This document shows positions 56,431 through 64,000 of a stretch of 64,000 nucleotides of DNA, piece after piece. The position numbers and the translations under genes are program-made. How positions within the stretch are numbered: position 1 is the stretch's first letter; every line of letters begins with the position of its first letter. The notes under the pieces are model-generated. The model was not told the DNA's origin. It made no database searches and worked only from the letters and a program-made list of their open reading frames with translations. The stretch comes from Gonatopus flavifemur (lineage: Eukaryota; Arthropoda; Insecta; Hymenoptera; Dryinidae): NCBI GenBank assembly GCA_018340375.1, contig JAFFJZ010000001.1, positions 47,608,001 to 47,672,000 of the forward strand. The letters run 5' to 3'.

Positions 56431-58452
56431 TTAAATATTGAGAATTCAAATAATATCATTATTTCTTTTTGTATGTATCCAGAATTTGAAAATAAATTCA
56501 AGGATGATATCTTAAAGAATCATTCTATAGAATTTATATGTAACATCATTTTTTAAGATGAAATCATATACAAATTTTTATATAGTTCATTAATAAATTC
56601 TTCACATATATTTTTTCACTCATTGCACACAATGAGACGTTCGATTTTTATTACGAATTCTATAAAATTAACAATCAGATGCCACGTGAGAGCAAAAAAA
56701 TAGACTCCATTTCATATATGAAACTATGAGCAAAGCAATTATCGTCACTCGGTAGCGAAGAATTCACTTGACAGTTATTGATATGTTGTTAAAAGGCTTT
56801 TAATTGAGCTTTAGATTAAAACGATTAAAGAAATGTTACTTCATGTAAATCGAAATTCAGTTCATTATAAGGAAGATCGATTGAAGAAGATAATTTATAA
56901 GCAAGCGAATGTTGTTTGCGCCCTAAAATGCATTCGCGGATGCGCCATTGTGGAAGTGTATAGGTAGTGACGGCATCCCGCTGTTTTTAAGCGTCGGTGA
57001 CTAATTGGCGATGTCGAGGCCAGGCGTTGAGACACACCTCTTTCTCTCTTTCTCCTTCAATCCCCTCTTACCTTGACGTACATAGTATTTATCTGCCCTG
57101 TTCTCTTCAGCCCTACACCCCCTTCTTCCATTTTTCCTCTTTTTCTTCTGTCGCTCACCATTTTTCAGATTTCACATCTTTTTTTCTTTATTTTCACTAT
57201 TTATCCCTCGTTTGAGGGATGTATATGTTTGAAACAATTACAATTGTAATTATGCGCAGAGTTAAATTCGAATATACAATAAAACGAAGTCGACGATCCG
57301 AGAGAGAATAGCGTTATAACACGAACCCGAGTATTCGCTGTAAAGTATGTAACACCGTGCGATGCTCGAATTATTCGGATCTTCAACATTGTATTCGGGC
57401 AATAAAAAAGTTTCCGCAACATTAGACATTGTGTCTCTTGTATACTTTCTGTCTTTCTCTTCTCTTATTCTACGAGAGTGATTTACCTGAACGGCAACTG
57501 GGCAGGTTATGCAAATGAACGATCGTCGAGCGACATTCGTTGTCCCAGGGTATATCCTCTTCTAGAGCGAGCGTTAGAATCGGTCTTCGGCTGACGGCAG
57601 GTTTTAATTACCGAATTATGCGAGGCAAACTCGCTCGAGCCCGTGTGTATCTATTGCCACTGTTAACAATGAGCTCAAGAGGAGACCCTTAATCGTTTAA
57701 TCGAGCGAATCCGCCTCGACAAAAAGATTTTTCGGCTCTCCTCTTTTCATAGAGTGTAATTAATGTAATTGCTCGTTAATAGTCACCGCGCATCTGCGTT
57801 GTACCCTTTATGTCTGAATTTCCTTTTCTTTACCCTAGGAAAGCGGGATATTCAGTATTTTAAATCGAGTACGCATAATTTTCTCCTTTACGGTGATATG
57901 GAAGAATATGAATATCCGCAATTTCTACGATGGATAATCTCAATGACTGGAGGGATAGTTGAAATTTTGATGGTTCTAGGGAGGATGGTAGAGATGCGTC
58001 AGATGCGTGAAAAATCGATACCCTAATAGCATATAATATTCCTCAAATATTAACAGAATATTATTTTGTTATTATATCGCTCGTTTGATCGAGAATTGAG
58101 AGTAATATGTTTTTATTTCTGATACAACTCGAATTATATAGCAAAATACGTGATTTCGTGAGGGAAAGAATAATGGGAATATTCTTATGATATTTATTGG
58201 AAATATTCTGATAATATTATTGGGATATTATGTGAAATTAGGGTAGCGTAATATAGTGAGATAGAATGATGGAAAAATCAATATTGAGTGAGTGTAACCT
58301 TGGAGGAAGAATTTCACTGAAAATTAGTAAAATTTTTAGAGATTTTCAATAAACAATTTCTTAGAGAAATTTAGAGGTGTTCATAGTTTTAGTGATTCTT
58401 AGAAAAATTCATAGATATTCAGAAAAAAGTTTCAGTATAAAAACGTGTCCAA
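56431..58452. other. Low-repeat interval with GC-rich, unique-looking blocks
   Basis: Blocks at 56930-57070 and 57470-57760 are GC-richer than anything nearby and free of visible inverted repeats. The second contains the octamer ATGCAAAT (near 57509) and TTTAATTACCG. No splice-bounded reading frame is convincing. They may be regulatory DNA or noncoding exon sequence. Confidence 0.35.
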
Positions 58453-58513
58453 TACACTGCAAACTGAAGTATGTTCTTGTAGTCAATTTTAACACCCTTC
58501 AGTTTGCAGTGTA
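58453..58513. other. 61-nt hairpin with 16-17-bp perfect arms
   Basis: TACACTGCAAACTGAAG and CTTCAGTTTGCAGTGTA surround a loop of about 27 nt and start and end with TA, so it may be a minimal MITE or a hairpin RNA source. Confidence 0.6.
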
Positions 58514-59221
58514 CGCAAGTTTTTCAGGAATTTTCAGAGTTGGAAAATATTTTCATAGATTTTCAGAGGAATTATTTCCATCAGGGAAAATTTCGTGATT
58601 AATCTCACATTGAAATTCCAACAGTAAATTCATCTGTTTTAAACTTTTGTATCGATTGGTCAAGCAATGATGCTTGTTTTCTAAGATCTTTTTTCAACGT
58701 TTTGGTAGCGTACGAATAACCCGACCATCAAAAGACTTTGATTATACGTCAAAGAGAAGATGAAGATAATTTTCCATGGCTCTCAAAAATGCGTAGTTTT
58801 TGAATCCTTGTACTTTTTTCCATAAGATTTTTTCCAGTAAATTTTCAAGTACGCGAATTTGCCAGTGATGGTACAAGACTGTCTCAAGCTTGGCACATTT
58901 GTTCCATAGTTTCAATTTGATTACCACACGACAATCTGTGGAAAAATTCATAACTTGAAGAATAGACCCCTCACTTTCTTGTATTGAAATCTCTGGAATC
59001 TAAAAAGTATTGATTGTTGCTTGGTAGATCAATTGGCCCAAACCTGACCTGATCTTATCATTCTCAAGCCTGAGTCAAACTTGGTGAAAATATTCATGAC
59101 GTGTATCGGCATGCAGGGAAGTAGTTGAGTACGAAAGAGACATATTTTTAGACTCCTCCTAGACTTAGGTCTTGATTGGGAAATGTTTGGTTTTCCTCAT
59201 CAGGATCTTGTCTCTCCCCTA

Positions 59222-59689
59222 CCCTGGTGAAAATGGAAACAGAAAGGAAAAGTAAATGAAGCGTATGCTGGAAAGTAACAGAAAAGTTAATGAAGAGTAT
59301 ACGGAGCCTCAACGAAAGGTGTAAGAAGAGTATGTGAAGCGGGAATTGAAACAAACAAAGCGTATACAATCGAAAGAAAAGGGACTTCCACCATAGTGTA
59401 AGAGGGTCTTTTCAACTAAGCTATAGACCGCCGTTGGCATTGCCTGCCTAAAAACATTATTTGAACTTAGAATAGATATAATTCGCACACGCTTGATGTA
59501 ACCTACAGTTACGTCACATGAAGCGTGTTTAGAACGGGATCAAAAGCTTATGGAGCGTATATGGAACGTATGATTCCATCACTTTACAGCAAACGAGTGT
59601 CACACGCTCCGGGAAGAGGGAATTGAAACATTTTTCGCTTCGTATGCGCTTCCATCGCGTTTTGTGTATACGCTTCATTTTCACCGGGG
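59222..59689. mobile_element. CCCTGGTGAAAAT MITE, long copy, TA duplication
   Basis: CCCTGGTGAAAATGG and CATTTTCACCGGGG are the ends, flanked by TA at 59220-59221 and 59690-59691. GAAGCGTAT and GAGTATACGGAGC repeats run through both halves. Its shorter relative is 31786-31908. Confidence 0.82.
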
Positions 59690-59879
59690 TAAACAGGGCA
59701 CTGAACAGGAATCAGACATGCCATCACTGGGCCTGATATTTCCCTGAAATATCGGTGTATTTCGACTTAAAATGATTAAATATACCAAACATGTGACATT
59801 TCAAGCCACAAAGTACACCGAGAAAAATTACTGTAGCTGAAAATGAGCCCAGGTACAGTTTTTAGTCACAGCATAGCTA

Positions 59880-61343
59880 CAGTGACGCGCAAAAGTTTTG
59901 GGCCACATTATTTTTCTGCTCTATTTCCTCAACGGCTAATTCAAGGAAAAATCAATATATTTATGAACTAAATATACTAAACGATGAGCTAAGTGAAAGC
60001 TTTTGAGGAAACACTTTTCTCAATTATATCATTTATATTCTATATTTACGTGTGCAAAAGTATTGGGCCACTGTATTGATATATTTTTCAAAGCTCTGCT
60101 GCGTCAGTTACTAGGTTTGTTCACAGTCGTTCAGCATTGTAGATTCGAGATTAAGTAATTTTGAAGTCAATAACCGTAATAAACATTTCTGAACAAGGAA
60201 AGGCATCTCGTGAAATTTCCGCTTTATTAAACATTGGTAAAGGTACTGTGGATAGGATAATCGGGAAATTCACTGCAACACCGAGTCTCTCAGACCTCCC
60301 ACGATCTGGTAGACCGCGGAAAACGACAATCACGCCAACGTGAGTAGAAGTACTGTGTCACGTCGTTTAAATGATGCAGGACTCTTTTCGACGTGTCGAT
60401 GTTAAAAAGCCTCTAATTAGCAGAAAGAATCAGAAGGCCCGATTGGAATTCGCACGCAAATACCAACACTGGACTTCGAAGCCACGGGGTAAAATACTGT
60501 TTTCCGATGAGTCAAAGTTTAATCTATTCGGAAGTGATGGAAAAAAGTATGTTCGACGTCCCGAGGGCACAAGATACGATTCCCGGTAACAAATTCCAAC
60601 AGTTAAACATGGAGGTGGGTCAGTCATGGTTTGGGGAGCTATGTCTTCGCGAGGAGTAGGTCCATTGCATGAGATCAAAGGTATCATGGATAGTGTGATG
60701 TACCGAGATATTTTGACAGAAAAATTGTTACCATATGCCGAGAAAAAAATGCCCAAAGATTGGATCTTTCAGCAGGATAATGATCCCAAACATAAATCAA
60801 AGCTGGTTCAGGAATTTTTGAAAGTGCGAAAAGTGAAGCTGTTAGATCATCTAGCTCAATCTCCTGATCTAAATTCGTGAGAAATACTTGGAAGACGCGT
60901 TGGAACAAAAAAACATTTGAATAAAGATGAATTATGGCAAACTCTGCAGAAGGGATGGGAAGAAATACAAAGGGACTGCATTCAGCGCTTGATTGATTCA
61001 ATGCCTCGTCGATGTGCTGCTGTCATTGCTGCTGAGGGTATGGCTACTAAATACTAGTTAATAAGAAACATAGTGGTAACTTTTTCCTTGGTTGTATACA
61101 CGTCTACTGATATTTACTGAATTATATACCTACAAAATAAGCGTGGCCCATCATTTTTGAACATTTTTATAGCCAAAATTGTGACACAACATACCCATAA
61201 TCTTTATGAAAAATATGTAAACTCCTTAATTTTCCAGTTTAATAAAGTACTAGTAGTTTCTGCATACTTAATTTTTTTTAACTACTATTATTTACCATAA
61301 ATGGGCAAAAATGTGTTTGGCCCAAAACTTTGGCACACCACTG
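59880..61343 (+). mobile_element. Tc1-like transposon, degenerate
   Basis: 1464 bp flanked by TA (59878-59879 and 61344-61345). Inverted ends: CAGTGACGCGCAAAAGTTTT and the reverse complement of CAGTGGTGTGCCAAAGTTTT. It carries a broken transposase (60161-61057). CAGTG ends with TA duplication are typical of Tc1. Confidence 0.93.
60161..61057 (+). pseudogene. Tc1-like DD34E transposase pseudogene
   Basis: Recognisable blocks in order: an N-terminal helix-turn-helix (ISEQGKASREISALLNIGKG), the RSGRPRKTT hook, a second recognition motif (SRSTVSRRLNDAGL), then the catalytic core. Catalytic residues are the D of FSDESKF, the D of FQQDND, and a glutamate 35 codons further on (34 intervening codons, one of them a stop). 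It is broken four ways: no ATG at the start (TTG), about 50-60 residues missing with a frame change near 60340, a second frameshift near 60385, and in-frame stops TAA at 60587 and TGA at 60878. The end MPRRCAAVIAAEGMATKY is normal for the family. It cannot make active enzyme. Confidence 0.92.
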
Positions 61344-61398
61344 TATATTTTCACTATCCCAGCAATTCTAATAACTACTCCAATGGAAAATATGGCTA

Positions 61399-61649
61399 CA
61401 CGGAAAAAAGAAAACAGCAATGGTTACTGTGAATCGCAGTAATTCATTGAAAAAAAATGAAAAATCAAATTCACGCCGTTCATTACTGCGTCTCCCAGTA
61501 ACCGTTAATGTCCAATCAGCATTGAAGAATTTCACTGCAGTACACATCACTGTGATCGCGCTAACCTCTATCATCCAAGCGTGTTTTCATTTGTTTTTCA
61601 ACTGATTGCTGTTATGGACAGTAACCAGTGCTGTTTTCTTCTTTCCGTG
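61399..61649. mobile_element. CACGGAAAAAAG MITE, TA duplication
   Basis: CACGGAAAAAAGAAAACAGCA and its near reverse complement (TGCTGTTTTCTTCTTTCCGTG, slightly shorter A-run) bound the unit; TA lies on both sides. Arms share AGTAACCGTTA / GGTTACTG-type repeats. Confidence 0.82.
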
Positions 61650-62470
61650 TACTTTAACTACAAAAATGTGATTGAGCTCGTTCTCAGCTACAGTTTCTCC
61701 TCAGTGTACCGAAAAAGAACATACAAGAAGATTCTGGTGAAAAAAATTCCTCTGAATTTCACTGGAAAATTCAGAATCTCACTTAAAAACTGAAGAAATC
61801 TGAAAAAATCTGAATATCTATGAAAACTTCTTTAAATTTCGAAAATCTCTGAAAAATTCTGAAAAACTCTTGCTTATTGACACGTTTCTTCACTGAAAAT
61901 TTTTTTGAATATTTATACGAATATCTCTGAAGAACTATGAACACCTCTGAATTTCTCAGAGAATTTTTCTTCCCAGGGAACGGCGTAACATGGATAACAA
62001 GCACCAGGTGTTTCAGAATTCACTGAAAAAACGTCATAGGCGTCATTCTGCAATCAAAATGCCATCATTTCCTGTATAGAAAATTTTTTTTCACCCTTAG
62101 TTTGAAGCCAGCCAACTAATTTGAGTAAACTAGAAACCTTCAACCCATCGAAGAATTCATCCGTGTTGCCCAATCGATCAAAGTCAGGTTCCTTTCTGGT
62201 TGACTCAATAATCGATCAACCCTCAATGGTCACCAGGATGTCCTTTCTTGGATACTGAGGTGAAGGATTTTCCATAAAAGCCTCAAACTATGATTTATGT
62301 GGATAATGGAAGTCAATTACAGAAAGACTGGAAATCTTTTTATGTTTTTCTTTATTTATTGCTTTACTGTGAGTTTGTTCTGGTCTCTGACTTTCAGTCG
62401 TGTTGACTCTCCCACTGAACTGAAACTGCTTTTCCGCTAAACTTAATCCCTATTCATACCCAATCTGATC

Positions 62471-62776
62471 TAGTGTTCACTAAACATCGATGGCACATCG
62501 ATGTGTCATCCAATCAACGGGCATCGATGTTTGACATCGCGAACATCGATGCTGCTAGAACCTGATTAGTTGTTATTTTACCAATAAAAAATTTGGGATC
62601 TAGCGCCATTTCAAATTCAGCATAATCCCATTCAATTGTTCTTATTTGATGTCTTGATGTTTCAATGTTTCTTACAAAAAACATGGGAACATCAACCAGG
62701 TCGATGTTACATCGTTAAACGATGTAAAACATCGATGTCAGGCGATGTTATTATCGTCGATGTTTAGTGAACACTA
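62471..62776. mobile_element. hAT-like MITE with perfect 8-bp duplication
   Basis: TAGTGTTCACTAAACATCGA is exactly mirrored at the right apart from the last bases. The octamer ATCTGATC is present on both sides (62463-62470 and 62777-62784). Subterminal ACATCGATGT palindromes are repeated at both ends. There is no ORF. Confidence 0.92.
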
Positions 62777-62789
62777 ATCTGATCATCTA

Positions 62790-62945
62790 ATATACGCATG
62801 CGTGACGCAATCGATTATCCTTTGATCGATAACAGATTATCATGAGCCCAATTCCATTTCAATATATCGATTGATAATCAATTATCACTCCTTGTTGAGT
62901 TCAATTTCATTTCCATATATCAATCGATAATCGATTATCGTCTTC
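62790..62945. repeat. ATCGATTATC / ATTGATAAT repeat cluster
   Basis: Two imperfect repeats of about 65 bp, each containing TTCCAT, TATATC, GATAATC and ATTATC blocks (TCCATTTCAATATATCGATTG and TCATTTCCATATATCAATCG). Confidence 0.6.
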
Positions 62946-62990
62946 CTCACAATGTGGCTTTGACGGGCGATTACAAGTTTTTGAGATATG

Positions 62991-63259
62991 CACGGAAAGA
63001 AAGACGTTATCAATACTTGAATAACATTTATCAACATTTAGAAAAATGACTGTCAGTTTAGGGAAAAAGAGCACCGCTGAAAAATTTTTGCAGTGAGGTT
63101 ATCAAAAATTCTTAGTGAAAATACTAAACGTTGATGGTTTTATTGTTATTGTTTACGATGAATTTATCAACTTTTGATGAATTTACTACGAAAATTCTTC
63201 TCTTTTTTTCTAAATTGTCAGTCATTTTTCTAAATAATCATAATCTCTGTCTTTCCGTG
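62991..63259. mobile_element. CACGGAAAGAAAGAC palindrome
   Basis: CACGGAAAGAAAGAC at the left mirrors CTGTCTTTCCGTG at the right; AGAAAAATGACTG and CAGTCATTTTTCT also pair. Confidence 0.72.
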
Positions 63260-63952
63260 TGGATATTTTTAGAATTTTTTTTTTTAATCCAAATTGCTCC
63301 AAAGTACTGTGTTTTACATCCTTGAGCCTGGTACCATTCGGTCAGTTAGAAAACGGCGGATCTCTGGAAAAGAATTGAAGTATCCTATCATTCTTCAATT
63401 CAAAGTTATAGCGATTTCAAATCTTCGGGCTCCCAGCCAATCAGAATCCAGAAAATTTCAATCTTCATAGCTCTGAAACAAAGAACGCCAGAATGGTTCA
63501 ATTTTCTTCCAGGGATCCACCGTTTCCCAACTTAGTGAATGGCGATGTTATAGTCTGAAAAAAATCTAAAACTGCTCATATTCTAAAGACTAAGCCTAAA
63601 AAAATTTTTTTAACACGGAAAATTATTGCATTTTGACTGCAGAATAACGCCTGTGGAGTTTTTCGCAGTGAATTCGGTATGCAAAATAAACACGTTACAC
63701 TCATGGAATTGATAGAATAGAATAAATATCTACATATATGTTGATTAAAATTCAACTTATGGACTTTGAAATCGATGTTTGATAATCGTACTAGAAGACT
63801 CTCATTTCATACGATCTTACAAAATCGTTGAGACTTGTAATGTGGTCGTATCGCAATACTCGTCAACCTGGTAGACAATTTTTGTTCAACGATATTTCTA
63901 CGTTCTTGCCGTAGTTGTTGTTGTCATCATAAATGTACTCATTGGCTTTCAG
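63260..63952. other. Noncoding stretch before the right-edge exon
   Basis: AT-rich; no gene seen. It ends in a polypyrimidine tract and acceptor, TTGGCTTTCAG. Confidence 0.35.
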
Positions 63953-64000
63953 GGAACGTCAACGTCATCTTCACAACCCCAAAAAGCGATAATTCCCCTC
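63953..64000 (+). CDS. Candidate exon cut by the window edge
   Basis: After the acceptor ending at 63952, the frame reading NVNVIFTTPKSDNSP is open to the edge, with more G/C in third positions than the neighbouring frame (GTSTSSSQPQKAIIP, also open). The third frame stops. It may be the first visible coding exon of the gene whose long introns would fill the right half of this window. Too short to identify. Confidence 0.35.

Noticed and set aside
62790..62945. CRISPR-like spaced repeats
   Set aside because: Only two imperfect units, no constant repeat with regular spacers, and the genome is eukaryotic.

Overview
This is a window of AT-rich animal nuclear DNA with intron-containing genes, GT-AG splice sites and a very high load of short DNA transposons. 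The protein sequences read as insect; a hymenopteran is my best guess, but only from remembered family similarity. I see no prokaryotic operons, CRISPR arrays, rRNA genes or viral genes.

Region 1 (1-6.6 kb) is compact and almost repeat-free. It holds two housekeeping genes pointing at each other: Hakai (RING E3 ligase and m6A-writer subunit, + strand, 4 coding exons, 780-2249) and TMEM115 (Golgi rhomboid-like membrane protein, - strand, 4 exons, 5798-4487). Their introns are 60-80 bp. About 2.2 kb of 3'-UTR-like, AT-rich DNA lies between them.

Region 2 (6.4-20.4 kb) is one gene on the + strand, divergent from TMEM115. I reconstructed 8 coding exons (6406-20428, 548 residues, all splice phases consistent). 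It encodes an N-terminal LIM domain, an acidic/polar linker, an extremely cysteine-rich middle and a second LIM domain followed by the glycine-rich FGPxGYGYG tail typical of the CRP / muscle LIM family. Its introns are filled with palindromic elements. One exon sits between two copies of the same palindrome.

Region 3 (20.4-64 kb) has no complete host gene that I can support. It looks like intergenic DNA or the giant introns of a gene continuing beyond the right edge. There is a possible TATA promoter and 5'-UTR exon at 25.64-25.95 kb, two small GC3-rich candidate exons (33.2 and 38.1 kb), and a candidate exon running off the end (63953-64000). The rest is a mosaic of non-autonomous elements, many inserted into one another. 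Target-site duplications (TSDs) or the uninterrupted related arm let several be placed: TA (Tc1/mariner-like), 8 bp (hAT-like) and TTAA (piggyBac-like). One degenerate Tc1 (DD34E) element is at 59880-61343. The most notable repeat is a 1.24-1.26 kb element with CCCCAATA termini, present three times, which carries a conserved tRNA-Glu-like segment. One copy interrupts a recognisable older element and proves a TA target site.

All coordinates of introns and element ends come from reading the sequence by eye. Gene assignments for Hakai and TMEM115 are firm. The LIM gene model is well supported by phase and domain logic. Superfamily labels for the small elements are inferences from termini and target duplications.
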